DNA from: Amycolatopsis saalfeldensis
GTDB lineage: Bacteria > Actinomycetota > Actinomycetes > Mycobacteriales > Pseudonocardiaceae
Length of the DNA stretch: 64,000 bases
Assembly (NCBI RefSeq): GCF_900110575.1
Contig: NZ_FOEF01000022.1
Location: 115,726 to 179,725 of the forward strand
Reading direction: 5' to 3'
The position numbers and the translations under genes were made by a program. Positions 1 to 9,040 of this stretch are shown here, piece by piece (the first letter of the stretch is position 1; each line of letters begins with the position of its first letter). The notes below the pieces were generated by a model. That model saw only the letters and a list, made by a program, of their open reading frames with translations, had not been told where the DNA came from and ran no database searches.

Positions 1-333
1 GCCGCCCGCGCCCAGCAGCACGCCGCCGAAGTGGCGGGACACCACCGCGACCGTGTCCGTGACCCCGCGGCGCCGCAGGACCTCCAGCATCGGGATGCCC
101 GCGGTGCCGGCGGGTTCGCCGTCGTCGCTGGAGCGCTGGGTGCGGCCGTCCGGGCCGAGGACAAACGCGTGACAGTGGTGGCGCGCGGCCGGTTCGGCCT
201 TCCGCCGGGCCGCGATCGCCTCGCGGGCAGCGGCTTCGCCGGCCACCGGGGCGAGGGCGCAAAGGAAGCGGGAGCGCCGGATCTCGATCTCGTGCAGTCC
301 CGGACTCGGCACGGAGAGATAACGATCAGTCAT
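1..333 (-). CDS. IMPACT/YigZ family protein (3' part missing at window edge)
   Basis: The N-terminal 111 residues are visible, starting at an ATG (331-333 on the complement) and running off the left edge. The segment contains the family signature around SSDDGEPAGTAGIPML, followed by VSRHFGGVLLGAGG, which is diagnostic of UPF0029/IMPACT proteins such as E. coli YigZ. Family members are small cytosolic proteins linked to translation control; the bacterial role is not settled. The gene is divergent from gltB, with a 565-bp gap between them. Family assignment is firm; function is open. Confidence 0.85.
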   Translation of the reverse strand, partial: MTDRYLSVPSPGLHEIEIRRSRFLCALAPVAGEAAAREAIAARRKAEPAARHHCHAFVLGPDGRTQRSSDDGEPAGTAGIPMLEVLRRRGVTDTVAVVSRHFGGVLLGAGG

Positions 334-898
334 CGACGGCTCGCCTCATGCGACCAGTCAACCACCCTCGTCGCGCGCATGAGCGCCCGGTCGCGGCGGC
401 GTTTCACCAGCTCAGCGCGGGTGCCGTCCGATCACCGGGAGAGAAGGCCCGACATATGGGAGTACCCCGGGGGGCGTCAACGTAAGCGTGGCATTTCCCA
501 CCCGGGCCCGGCGACGTATGTCGATTACAGCGAATTCACACTATCGTCATAAGACCCGGCGAACCCGGGAGTAACACCACGCGCCCGGCCCGCCCCCCAC
601 CACACCGGCTGACCGCACCCAGCGCGTGGGCTGCACCGACCACTGTTCGGCCGCCCAACGGCGTGTGGCCCGTGAATAACCCGCAGCCCGATCGACGACG
701 ACCGGGCTGGGCCGTCCCGCCTGGCTCTTCCCTCGCGCGAGCAGCAAGCTCCCGCGAGAGGGCAACGGGCGAGCCCGCGGCGAATTCCTTCCCCCGACTG
801 ACCATCGCGGTTCCGGACCACTTCGTTAACCGGTTCACTGTCGAACCATCCGATGGAGTGAGTACCGGGCGCGCCAACGCCTTGGGAGGCGGCCAGCC
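334..898. other. Intergenic region upstream of gltB, no gene seen
   Basis: About 565 bp between the divergent IMPACT gene and gltB. Reading frames here are not protein-like. An AT-richer island near 505-555 could hold the promoters. A palindrome lies at 825-838 and a good ribosome binding site (gggagg, about 883-888) precedes the gltB GTG. I looked for a GlnR-type box (GTNAC-N6-GAAAC) and did not find a convincing one. Confidence 0.5.
825..838. promoter_or_regulatory. 14-bp palindrome upstream of gltB, candidate operator
   Basis: GTTAACCGGTTCAC has a perfect AACCGGTT core, and the flanks are symmetric apart from one base pair. It ends 60 bp before the gltB start codon, a usual place for a regulator of glutamate synthase. 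The regulator is not identifiable from sequence. Confidence 0.3.
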
Positions 899-3800
899 GT
901 GACCCACCGTGCCAGTTCCGGTTCCAGCACACCGGCCCTCGCGGGTCTGTACGACCCTTCTTACGAACACGACGCCTGCGGGGTCGCGTTCGTCGCCGAC
1001 CTCGCCGGCCGCCGCGATCATCAGATCGTGGCGAAAGCCCTGGTCGCGCTCAGGAATCTGGAGCATCGCGGGGCGCGAGGCGCCGAACCGGACACCGGTG
1101 ACGGCGCCGGCCTGCTGATCCAGGTGCCCGACGCGTTCTACCGCGAGGTCGCCGGCTTCACGCTGCCCGAAGAGGGCGCGTATGCCGTCGGCACCGCTTT
1201 CCTGCCGCAGGACGAAAAACGCCGCGGCCGCGCCATGACCACCATCGAGCGGATCGCCGCCGAGGAGGACATGCGCGTGGTGGGCTGGCGCGAGCTGCCC
1301 GTGGACACCGCGCACTGCGGGCCCACCGCCGCCGAGACCATGCCGCACTTCACGCAGCTGTTCCTGGCCGGGCGCCGCCACAACCGCGAGGGCCTCGCCC
1401 TGGAGCGCGCCGCCTTCTGCGTGCGCAAGCGCGCCGAGCACGAGCTGGTCGACGATGACGTGTACTTCCCGTCACTGTCCTCGCGCACGATCGTCTACAA
1501 GGGAATGCTCACCGAGGGTCAGGTCGAGCGGTTCTTCCTCGACCTGACCGACGAGCGCGTGACGAGCGCCATCGGCCTCGTGCACTCCCGCTTCTCCACC
1601 AACACCTTCCCGTCGTGGCCGCTCGCGCACCCGTACCGGTACGTGGCGCACAACGGCGAGATCAACACCCTCAAGGGCAACCGCAACTGGATGGACGCCC
1701 GCGAGGCGCTGCTGGAGACCGACCTCGTCCCCGGCGACCTCAAGCGGATCTACCCGGTGATCACCCGCGGCGCCAGCGACTCCGCCTCCTTCGACGAGGT
1801 GCTGGAGCTGCTGCACCTCGGCGGCCGGTCCCTGCCGCACTCCGTGCTGATGATGATCCCGGAGGCCTGGGAGAACCATCAGGAGATGGACCCCGCGCGC
1901 CGGGCGTTCTACGAGTTCCACTCGACGCTGATGGAGCCGTGGGACGGGCCCGCGCTGGTCGCGTTCACCGACGGCACGCAGATCGGCGCGGTGCTCGACC
2001 GCAACGGCCTGCGCCCCGGCCGCTACTGGGTGACCGACGACGGCCTCGTGGTGCTCGCCAGCGAGGTCGGGGTGCTGGAGCTGGACCAGTCCACGATCGT
2101 CCGCAAGGGCCGGCTGGAGCCGGGCCGGATGTTCCTCGTCGACACCGCCGAGGGCCGGATCATCGAGGACGAGGAGATCAAGAGCGAGCTGGCCACCGCG
2201 CACCCGTACGACGAATGGGTCGACGCCGGGCTGCTGCGCCTGGAAGACCTGCCCGAGCGAGACCGCGAGGTGCCGCTGCACGCCGCGCTCGTACGGCGCC
2301 AGCAGTCCTTCGGCTACACCGAAGAAGAGCTGGAGACCATCCTCGAGCCGATGGCCCGCACCGGCGCGGAGCCGATCGGCTCGATGGGCAACGATTCGCC
2401 GCTCGCCCCGCTGTCCACGCGCTCGCGGCCGTTGTTCGACTACTTCATCCAGCTGTTCGCCCAGGTGACGAACCCGCCGCTGGACTCCATCCGGGAAGAG
2501 CTGATCACCGCGCTCGGCACGCAGATCGGCGCGGAGCCGAACCTGCTGGAGGCCGACGCCGCCTCGTGTCGCCGCATCGTGCTGCCGTTCCCCGTGCTGG
2601 ACAACGACCAGCTGGCGAAACTGGTGCACGTCAACGACGACGGCACACTGCCGGAGTTCCAGGCCGTCACGGTGCTCGGCCGCTACAACGTGCACGGCGG
2701 CGGCGAAGCGCTCGTACAGCGTCTCGACGAGATCCGCAGCGAAGTGTCCGAAGCGATCGAGGACGGCGCGCGGTTGATCGTGCTGTCGGACCGCGGCGTC
2801 GACGAGCACCACGCCGCGATCCCTTCGCTGCTGCTGACCGGCGCGGTGCACCACCACCTGGTCCGCGAGAAGACGCGCACGCAGGTCGGCCTCATCGTCG
2901 AGGCGGGCGACGCGCGCGAGGTGCACCACATCGCGTTGCTCGTCGGTTACGGCGTGGCCGCGGTGAACCCGTACCTGGCGATGGCGACGGTCGAGGAGAT
3001 GGCGCACCAGGGCCTGATCCCGGGCGTCACCGGCAAGCAGGCGACCACGAACCTGATCAAGGCGCTGGGCAAGGGCGTGCGCAAGACGATGTCCAAGATG
3101 GGCGTCTCCACCGTCGCGTCCTACACCGGCGCGCAGATCTTCGAGGCCGTCGGGCTGGGCGCCGAAATCGTCGACACCTGTTTCACCGGAACCACTTCAC
3201 GGCTCGGCGGCGTCGGGTTCGACACCATCGCCGACGAGGTCGAGCAGCGCCACCGCCGGGCCTTCCCGGCCGACGGCGTCCGCCCCAGCCACCGTGAGCT
3301 GGAGACCGGCGCGGACTACCAGTGGCGCCGCGAGGGCGAGCCGCACCTGTTCAACCCGCAGACCGTGTTCAAGCTGCAGCACTCCACGCGCAGCGGGAAG
3401 TACGAGGTCTTCAAGGAGTACACGAAGGCCGTCAACGACCAGTCGGAGAAGCTGCAGACGCTGCGCGGGCTGTTCGACTTCAAGTACGGCGAGCGGACGC
3501 CGGTGCCGATCGAGGAGGTCGAGCCGGTCTCGGAGATCGTCAAGCGGTTCGCCACCGGCGCCATCTCCTACGGCTCGATTTCGATGGAGATGCACCAGAC
3601 CCTGGCCATCGCGATGAACCGGCTGGGCGGCAAGTCGAACACCGGCGAAGGCGGCGAGGACGCCGAACGGCTGTACGACCCCGAGCGGCGCTCCGCCGTG
3701 AAGCAGGTCGCGAGCGGCCGGTTCGGCGTGACGAGTGAGTACCTGGTCAACGCCGACGACATCCAGATCAAGATGGCGCAGGGCGCGAAGCCCGGTGAAG

Positions 3801-5443
3801 GCGGGCAGCTGCCCGGCGCGAAGGTGTACCCGTGGATCGCGAAGACGCGGTACTCGACGCCGGGCGTCGGCCTGATCTCCCCGCCGCCGCACCACGACAT
3901 CTACTCGATCGAAGACCTGGCGCAGCTGATCCACGACCTGAAGAACGCCAACCCGGCCGCGCGCATCCACGTGAAGCTCGTGTCCGAGGTCGGCGTCGGC
4001 ACGGTCGCGGCCGGGGTGTCCAAGGCGCACGCGGACGTGGTGCTGATCTCCGGTCACGACGGCGGGACGGGCGCTTCGCCGCTGTCGTCCATCAAGCACG
4101 CCGGCGGCCCGTGGGAGCTGGGCCTGGCCGAGACCCAGCAGACCCTGCTGGCGAACCGGCTGCGCGACCGCATCGTGGTGCAGACCGACGGCCAGCTCAA
4201 GACCGGCCGTGACGTGATGATCGCGGCGCTGCTCGGCGCCGAGGAGTTCGGCTTCGCGACCGCGCCGCTGGTGGTTTCGGGCTGCATCATGATGCGCGTC
4301 TGCCACCTCGACACCTGCCCGGTGGGCGTCGCGACGCAGAACCCCAAGCTGCGGGAGAAGTTCAGCGGCAAGGCCGAGTACGTGGTGAACTTCTTCCAGT
4401 TCATCGCGCAGGAGGTCCGGGAATACCTGGCGGAGCTGGGTTTCCGGTCCATCGCCGAGGCCGTGGGCCACGCCGAGGTGCTCGACAAGCGCCAGGCCGT
4501 CGACCACTGGAAGGCGGCCGGGCTGGACCTGTCGCCGATCTTCCACGTGCCCGGGCTGGCCCCGCGCGCGGCGCGCCACCAGCAGGTGGCGCAGGACCAC
4601 GGGCTCGACAAGGCGCTCGACAACACGCTGATCCAGCTGGCCGAGGGCGCGCTGTCCTCGGGTGACAAGGTGCGGCTGGAACTGCCGGTGCGCAACGTCA
4701 ACCGCACCGTCGGCACCATGCTCGGCTCGGAGCTGACCAAGAAGTGGGGCGGCGAGGGCCTGCCGGACGACACGATCGACGTCACCTTCACCGGCACCGC
4801 GGGCCAGTCGTTCGGCGCGTTCGTGCCGAAGGGCATCACGCTGCGGCTCTACGGCGACGGCAACGACTACGTCGGCAAGGGTCTTTCCGGCGGGCGGCTG
4901 ATCGTGCGCCCGGCGAAGGAGGCGGTCATCGCCGCCGAGGAGCACATCATCGCGGGCAACGTGATCGGTTACGGCGCCACCAGCGGTGAGATCTTCATCC
5001 GGGGCAAGGCGGGCGAACGGTTCTGCGTGCGCAACTCCGGCGCGCTGGCCGTCGTCGAAGGCGTGGGCGACCACGGCGTCGAATACATGACCGGCGGCCG
5101 GGTCGTGGTGCTCGGCGGGGTCGGGCGCAACTTCGCGGCCGGCATGTCCGGTGGCATCGCGTACGTGCTGGACCTGCCGGTGCACCGGGTGAACCCGGAG
5201 ATGGTCGACATCGACCCGCTCGACTCCGAGGACGCCGACTTCCTGCGTGAAACCGTCGAAAAGCATTACAACGAAACGGAGTCCGCGGTCGCGCGCACGC
5301 TGCTCGCCGACTGGGACGCCGCCGTCGACCGCTTCGGCAAGGTCATGCCGAAGGACTACAAGCGTGTGCTCGCCGCTCAGGTGCAAGCCGAGCGGGATGG
5401 GCGTGACGTGAACGAGGCGATCATGGAGGCCGCACATGGCTGA
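899..5443 (+). CDS. gltB: Glutamate synthase (NADPH) large subunit
   Basis: Makes two glutamates from glutamine and 2-oxoglutarate, with electrons supplied by GltD. The 1514-residue length is normal for the alpha subunit. A 26-residue propeptide precedes catalytic Cys27 (context EHDACGVAF), the nucleophile of the class II glutaminase domain (about 27-430). The central domain follows, then the FMN/2-oxoglutarate domain (about 815-1190) with the 3Fe-4S cysteines C1129, C1135 and C1140 (CIMMRVCHLDTC), and a C-terminal GXGXG beta-helix. The GTG start is chosen because gggagg lies about 10 nt upstream and it gives the expected propeptide length. The stop overlaps the gltD start by 8 bases, so the two subunits are translationally coupled. 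Confidence 0.98.
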   Translation: MTHRASSGSSTPALAGLYDPSYEHDACGVAFVADLAGRRDHQIVAKALVALRNLEHRGARGAEPDTGDGAGLLIQVPDAFYREVAGFTLPEEGAYAVGTAFLPQDEKRRGRAMTTIERIAAEEDMRVVGWRELPVDTAHCGPTAAETMPHFTQLFLAGRRHNREGLALERAAFCVRKRAEHELVDDDVYFPSLSSRTIVYKGMLTEGQVERFFLDLTDERVTSAIGLVHSRFSTNTFPSWPLAHPYRYVAHNGEINTLKGNRNWMDAREALLETDLVPGDLKRIYPVITRGASDSASFDEVLELLHLGGRSLPHSVLMMIPEAWENHQEMDPARRAFYEFHSTLMEPWDGPALVAFTDGTQIGAVLDRNGLRPGRYWVTDDGLVVLASEVGVLELDQSTIVRKGRLEPGRMFLVDTAEGRIIEDEEIKSELATAHPYDEWVDAGLLRLEDLPERDREVPLHAALVRRQQSFGYTEEELETILEPMARTGAEPIGSMGNDSPLAPLSTRSRPLFDYFIQLFAQVTNPPLDSIREELITALGTQIGAEPNLLEADAASCRRIVLPFPVLDNDQLAKLVHVNDDGTLPEFQAVTVLGRYNVHGGGEALVQRLDEIRSEVSEAIEDGARLIVLSDRGVDEHHAAIPSLLLTGAVHHHLVREKTRTQVGLIVEAGDAREVHHIALLVGYGVAAVNPYLAMATVEEMAHQGLIPGVTGKQATTNLIKALGKGVRKTMSKMGVSTVASYTGAQIFEAVGLGAEIVDTCFTGTTSRLGGVGFDTIADEVEQRHRRAFPADGVRPSHRELETGADYQWRREGEPHLFNPQTVFKLQHSTRSGKYEVFKEYTKAVNDQSEKLQTLRGLFDFKYGERTPVPIEEVEPVSEIVKRFATGAISYGSISMEMHQTLAIAMNRLGGKSNTGEGGEDAERLYDPERRSAVKQVASGRFGVTSEYLVNADDIQIKMAQGAKPGEGGQLPGAKVYPWIAKTRYSTPGVGLISPPPHHDIYSIEDLAQLIHDLKNANPAARIHVKLVSEVGVGTVAAGVSKAHADVVLISGHDGGTGASPLSSIKHAGGPWELGLAETQQTLLANRLRDRIVVQTDGQLKTGRDVMIAALLGAEEFGFATAPLVVSGCIMMRVCHLDTCPVGVATQNPKLREKFSGKAEYVVNFFQFIAQEVREYLAELGFRSIAEAVGHAEVLDKRQAVDHWKAAGLDLSPIFHVPGLAPRAARHQQVAQDHGLDKALDNTLIQLAEGALSSGDKVRLELPVRNVNRTVGTMLGSELTKKWGGEGLPDDTIDVTFTGTAGQSFGAFVPKGITLRLYGDGNDYVGKGLSGGRLIVRPAKEAVIAAEEHIIAGNVIGYGATSGEIFIRGKAGERFCVRNSGALAVVEGVGDHGVEYMTGGRVVVLGGVGRNFAAGMSGGIAYVLDLPVHRVNPEMVDIDPLDSEDADFLRETVEKHYNETESAVARTLLADWDAAVDRFGKVMPKDYKRVLAAQVQAERDGRDVNEAIMEAAHG

Positions 5444-6887
5444 CCCCAAGGGCTTTCTGACCACCACCCGCGAAGAGCCGAAGCGGCGTCCGGTCGATCT
5501 GCGGCTGATGGACTGGCGTGAGGTCTACGAGGACTTCGCGTCGACGAAGCTGGAGAAGCAGGCCGGGCGCTGTATGGACTGCGGCATCCCGTTCTGTCAC
5601 CAGGGCTGTCCGCTGGGGAACCTGATCCCCGAGTGGAACACGTTGGTGTGGCGGGAAGACTGGCAGGAGGCGGCCGAGCGGCTGCACGCCACGAACAACT
5701 TCCCGGAGTTCACCGGCACGCTGTGCCCCGCGCCGTGCGAGACCGCGTGTGTGCTGGGCATCAACGACGACCCGGTGACGATCAAGCGGGTCGAGATCTC
5801 CATCATCGACCGGGCCTTCGCCGAAGGCTGGGTCACGCCGCAGGTGCCGATCGCGAAGACCGGCAAGAAGGTCGCCGTGGTCGGCTCCGGCCCGTCCGGG
5901 CTCGCAGCGGCGCAGCAGCTGACGCGCGCGGGCCACAGCGTGGTGGTCTTCGAGCGGGCCGACAAGATCGGCGGGCTGCTGCGTTACGGCATCCCCGCGT
6001 TCAAGATGGAGAAGCACCGGCTCGACCGGCGGATCGAGCAGATGCGGGCCGAGGGCACGGAATTCCGGACCTCGGTGGACGTCGGCGCCGACCTCACGGT
6101 GGACGAGCTGCGGTCGTCCCACGACGCCGTGGTGCTGGCGGGCGGCGCGACCGCGTGGCGCGACCTGCCGATCGACGGCCGTGAGCTGACCGGCATCTAC
6201 CAGGCGATGGAGTTCCTGCCGCCGGCGAACCGGGTGGCCGCGGGCGAGCTGGACGTCTCGCCGTACTCCGCCGAGGGCCTCGACGTCGTGGTCATCGGCG
6301 GCGGCGACACCGGCGCGGACTGCGTCGGCACCTCGCACCGCCAGGGCGCGAAATCGGTGACCCAGCTGGAAATCATGCCGCGGCCGCCGGAGTCGCGCGC
6401 GGACGCGCACCCGTGGCCGACGTACCCGATGATCTACCGCGTCTCCTCGGCCCACGAGGAGGGCGGCGAGCGGCTGTACTCGGTGAACACGCAGGAGTTC
6501 CTGAGTGACGCCGACGGCCGGGTGCGGGCGCTGAAGCTCGTCGAGGTCCGCAACGAGGGCGGCAAGTTCGTCCCCGTCGAGGGCAGCGAGACCGAGCTGC
6601 CGGCCCAATTGGTGTTGCTGGCCATGGGTTTCCTGGGCCCGCAGCGCGAGGGCCTGATCGAGGACCTCGGCGTGGAGCTGGACCAGCGCGGCAACGTCGC
6701 GCGGGACCAGGACTTCCGCACAAGCCTCGACAACGTCTTCGTGGCCGGCGACATGGGCCGCGGCCAGTCGCTCATCGTCTGGGCCATCGCGGAAGGCCGC
6801 TCCTGCGCCGCCGGCGTCGACTCCTTCCTCACCGGCCGCGGCTTCCTGCCCGCCCCGATCGCGCCGACGGACCGGCCGATCTCCTGA
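5436..6887 (+). CDS. gltD: Glutamate synthase small subunit
   Basis: NADPH-oxidising beta subunit of glutamate synthase (483 aa). The N-terminal cysteine region, C46-x2-C49-x4-C54-x3-C58, and a second set near CPAPCETAC form the 4Fe-4S clusters that pass electrons to GltB. An FAD-binding GxGxxG lies near residue 146 (VVGSGPSGLAAAQQ) and an NADPH-binding GGGDTGAD near 287. The ATG overlaps the end of gltB by 8 bases. An intrinsic terminator follows the stop codon at once, so gltBD is a closed two-gene operon. Confidence 0.97.
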   Translation: MADPKGFLTTTREEPKRRPVDLRLMDWREVYEDFASTKLEKQAGRCMDCGIPFCHQGCPLGNLIPEWNTLVWREDWQEAAERLHATNNFPEFTGTLCPAPCETACVLGINDDPVTIKRVEISIIDRAFAEGWVTPQVPIAKTGKKVAVVGSGPSGLAAAQQLTRAGHSVVVFERADKIGGLLRYGIPAFKMEKHRLDRRIEQMRAEGTEFRTSVDVGADLTVDELRSSHDAVVLAGGATAWRDLPIDGRELTGIYQAMEFLPPANRVAAGELDVSPYSAEGLDVVVIGGGDTGADCVGTSHRQGAKSVTQLEIMPRPPESRADAHPWPTYPMIYRVSSAHEEGGERLYSVNTQEFLSDADGRVRALKLVEVRNEGGKFVPVEGSETELPAQLVLLAMGFLGPQREGLIEDLGVELDQRGNVARDQDFRTSLDNVFVAGDMGRGQSLIVWAIAEGRSCAAGVDSFLTGRGFLPAPIAPTDRPIS

Positions 6888-6891
6888 GTTT

Positions 6892-6933
6892 CGGGCGGGT
6901 GCGTCAACGGTGCCGCACCCGCCCGATCTTTTT
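6892..6933 (+). terminator. Intrinsic terminator of gltBD
   Basis: A perfect 12-bp stem (CGGGCGGGTGCG, 6892-6903, with its complement at 6914-6925) and a 10-nt loop, followed by atcttttt. It starts 4 nt after the gltD stop codon. Confidence 0.9.
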
Positions 6934-6964
6934 GCCACCCCTCAATCACCGAGCGAAACCGTTA

Positions 6965-7022
6965 TTGCGCTATCCGGGTGAATTCCCGACGTAGGTGGCA
7001 TCTGCGATACCACTGAGCGCAA
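6965..7022 (+). promoter_or_regulatory. Possible three-helix leader upstream of the DyP gene
   Basis: TTGCGCT (6965-6971) pairs with AGCGCAA (7016-7022). Between them lie two further hairpins, CGGG/CCCG (6975-6978 with 6985-6988) and GTGG/CCAC (6995-6998 with 7010-7013), giving a three-way junction if transcribed. It matches no riboswitch class I recognise, and 94 nt separate it from the start codon. It may be chance pairing in GC-rich DNA. Confidence 0.25.
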
Positions 7023-7116
7023 CCTGGAACCAAGGGAGGAACACCGCCGGTCGCCGAGGGGGCTCGGGTGCCGGTGGTGGCCGCCGGCACGGCGGGAACG
7101 GGGAGGGGACCCTGGC

Positions 7117-8529
7117 ATGGCTGTCGATCTGACCAGCACTCTGGCCTGGACCACGGCGAGCGGTGACGCCGCCACGATGCTCGACGAGCTCCAGCCCAAC
7201 ATCCTGAAGGCGCACGCCCGCGATCACTTGTCCGTGCTTTTCCTGCGGTTCGGCGAAAACCGGAAGGACGCGGCCGCGGCGAAGGGCTTCCTGGCGGCGC
7301 TGGCGAACCAGCAGATGAAGTCCGCGAAGACGCAGCTGCAGGAGATCAGCGCGTTCAAGGCCGCGGGCACCGGGGGAACGCCGTACGTGGGGGTCGGGCT
7401 GACCGCCGCCGGGTATCACGCGCTGGGCGTGAAGCAGGTGCCGCAGGACGAGTCGTTCCTGCGCGGCATGCGTGACCCGGCGACGCGGCAGAAGCTCGCC
7501 GACCCGCCGCGGTCCACGTTCGATCCCGGCTACCACGGTGAGATCCACGCCGTGGTCCTGATCGGCGACGCCGCCGACGGCGCGATGACCGCGCGCCGCA
7601 ACGAGGTGCTGGCCCTGCTGCCGGATTCCGTCACCGTGCTGGCCGAAGAGGCGGGCCTCGGCCGGACCAACTCGCGCGGCGAGGGCATCGAGCACTTCGG
7701 TTACGTCGACGGCCGCAGCCAGCCGCTGTTCCTGGCCGAGGACGTGGACGCGGAGAAGAACTCCACCGACGGCATCAACGTCTGGGACCCCTCGGCCCCG
7801 CTCTCGCAGGTGCTGGTCGCCGACGTGGCGGCGCCGGACCCGGCCGTGCACTTCGGCAGCTACTTCGTCTTCCGCAAGCTGGAGCAGAACGTGCGGCGGT
7901 TCAAGCAGGCCGAGCTCGACCTGGCCGGCGCGCTCGGGCTCACCGGCGACGACCGCGAGCGCGCGGGCGCCATGATCATCGGCCGGTTCGAGGACGGCAC
8001 CCCGCTCACCACGCAGCGCGAGGACGGCGCGGAAAGCCCGGTGTCCAACAACTTCACCTACGACAGCGACCTCGCGGCCGCCAAATGCCCGTTCCAGGCG
8101 CACATCCGCAAGACGAACCCGCGTGGCAGCGGCGGGTTCGAGGAGCCCGCGGACGAGCGCCTGCACCTGATGGCGCGCCGCGGCGTGCCCTACGGCGAGC
8201 GAGCCGACGACCCGAACGCCGACGTGCCGCCGGCCCAGCGCCCGTCCGGCGGCGTCGGGCTGCTGTTCATGGCGTTCAACTCGGCGCTGGGCAACCAGTT
8301 CGAGTTCACGCAGGCGACCTGGGCCGACAACCCGGGTTTCCCGAAGGCGCCGGTGAAGCCGGGCCTCGACCCGGTGATCGGCCAGGGACCGCGCGAATCG
8401 TCGGAGTACGTGCCCGGCTGGGGCGGCACCACCACGGTCACGGCGCCACCGGTGCCCCAGGCCGTCACGTGCAAGGGCGGCGACTACTTCTTCATGCCGT
8501 CGCTCGCCTTCCTGCGCTCGCTCGCCTGA
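7117..8529 (+). CDS. Dyp-type (dye-decolourising) haem peroxidase
   Basis: A 470-residue haem peroxidase of the Dyp superfamily. The GxxDG motif is present with the catalytic acid D198 (HFGYVDGRSQP), and the proximal haem ligand is most likely H329 in HIRKTNPR. Paired ferredoxin-like halves are expected of the family. No Tat or Sec signal peptide is visible, so this is a cytoplasmic (or encapsulin-cargo-type) member; no encapsulin gene is nearby. The ATG has a strong purine-rich site (ggggagggg) upstream. It is a single-gene unit, bounded by the gltBD terminator and a hairpin after the stop codon. The natural substrate cannot be inferred. Confidence 0.92.
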   Translation: MAVDLTSTLAWTTASGDAATMLDELQPNILKAHARDHLSVLFLRFGENRKDAAAAKGFLAALANQQMKSAKTQLQEISAFKAAGTGGTPYVGVGLTAAGYHALGVKQVPQDESFLRGMRDPATRQKLADPPRSTFDPGYHGEIHAVVLIGDAADGAMTARRNEVLALLPDSVTVLAEEAGLGRTNSRGEGIEHFGYVDGRSQPLFLAEDVDAEKNSTDGINVWDPSAPLSQVLVADVAAPDPAVHFGSYFVFRKLEQNVRRFKQAELDLAGALGLTGDDRERAGAMIIGRFEDGTPLTTQREDGAESPVSNNFTYDSDLAAAKCPFQAHIRKTNPRGSGGFEEPADERLHLMARRGVPYGERADDPNADVPPAQRPSGGVGLLFMAFNSALGNQFEFTQATWADNPGFPKAPVKPGLDPVIGQGPRESSEYVPGWGGTTTVTAPPVPQAVTCKGGDYFFMPSLAFLRSLA

Positions 8530-8555
8530 GCAAGGCCGACGGCCACTGGGGGTAA

Positions 8556-8586
8556 TGGCCCCTTCGCGACCCGCGCGAAGGGGCCA
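8556..8586. terminator. Hairpin terminator after the DyP gene
   Basis: A perfect 13-bp stem (TGGCCCCTTCGCG, 8556-8568, with its complement at 8574-8586) around a 5-nt loop, without a T run. U-less hairpins of this kind are common at actinobacterial gene ends. Confidence 0.7.
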
Positions 8587-8616
8587 CTCGGCGCCCGGAG
8601 TGCTTGACTGACGCGC

Positions 8617-9021
8617 ATGGAGAGGACACCGCAGAAAGTCACCACGTTCCTGATGTTCGAGGGCCGGGCGGAGGAGGCGCTCACCTTCTACCTGTCCTTG
8701 TTCGAGGACGCCGCGATCGTGGCCATCCGCCGATACGGCGCGGGCGGGCAGGGTCCGGAGGGCACCGTGGAGCACGCCACGTTCACCCTGGCCGGCCAGG
8801 AGTTCATGGCCATCGACAGCCCGGTCGCCCACGGGTTCGGCTTCACCCCGGCAGTCTCGCTGTACGTGCAGTGCTCCGACGAGGCCGAACTGGACCGGCT
8901 CTACGCGGCGCTGGGCGAGGACGGCAAGGAACTGATGCCGCTGGGCTCCTACGGCTTCAGCACCAAGTTCGGCTGGGTGAACGACCGGTTCGGCGTGTCC
9001 TGGCAGCTGAACCTGGCCTGA
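8617..9021 (+). CDS. VOC / PhnB-like (3-demethylubiquinone methyltransferase-type) protein
   Basis: 134 residues forming a single glyoxalase/VOC fold of the PhnB-like type (PF06983). The opening KVTTFLMFEGRAEEALTFY and the closing YGFSTKFGWVNDRFGVSW are characteristic. Despite the family name, these proteins are not shown to be methyltransferases; typical members are uncharacterised. It stands alone after the DyP terminator and converges on the ROK kinase gene, with a 10-bp palindrome TGACCGGTCA over its stop codon. Confidence 0.85.
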   Translation: MERTPQKVTTFLMFEGRAEEALTFYLSLFEDAAIVAIRRYGAGGQGPEGTVEHATFTLAGQEFMAIDSPVAHGFGFTPAVSLYVQCSDEAELDRLYAALGEDGKELMPLGSYGFSTKFGWVNDRFGVSWQLNLA

Positions 9022-9040
9022 CCGGTCAGCGCCCGATCAG

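Noticed and set aside
334..898. GlnR box upstream of gltB
   Set aside because: No stretch fits GTNAC-N6-GAAAC well enough on either strand; the palindrome at 825-838 has a different pattern.
3197..5467. A 756-codon open frame antisense to gltB
   Set aside because: It is a GC-rich shadow of gltB; the composition is Arg/Val/His-rich with no recognisable domain, and gltB is unmistakable on the other strand.
9019..9028. TGACCGGTCA palindrome over the VOC gene stop codon as an operator
   Set aside because: It lies between converging genes, where no promoter is expected, and is short enough to occur by chance.
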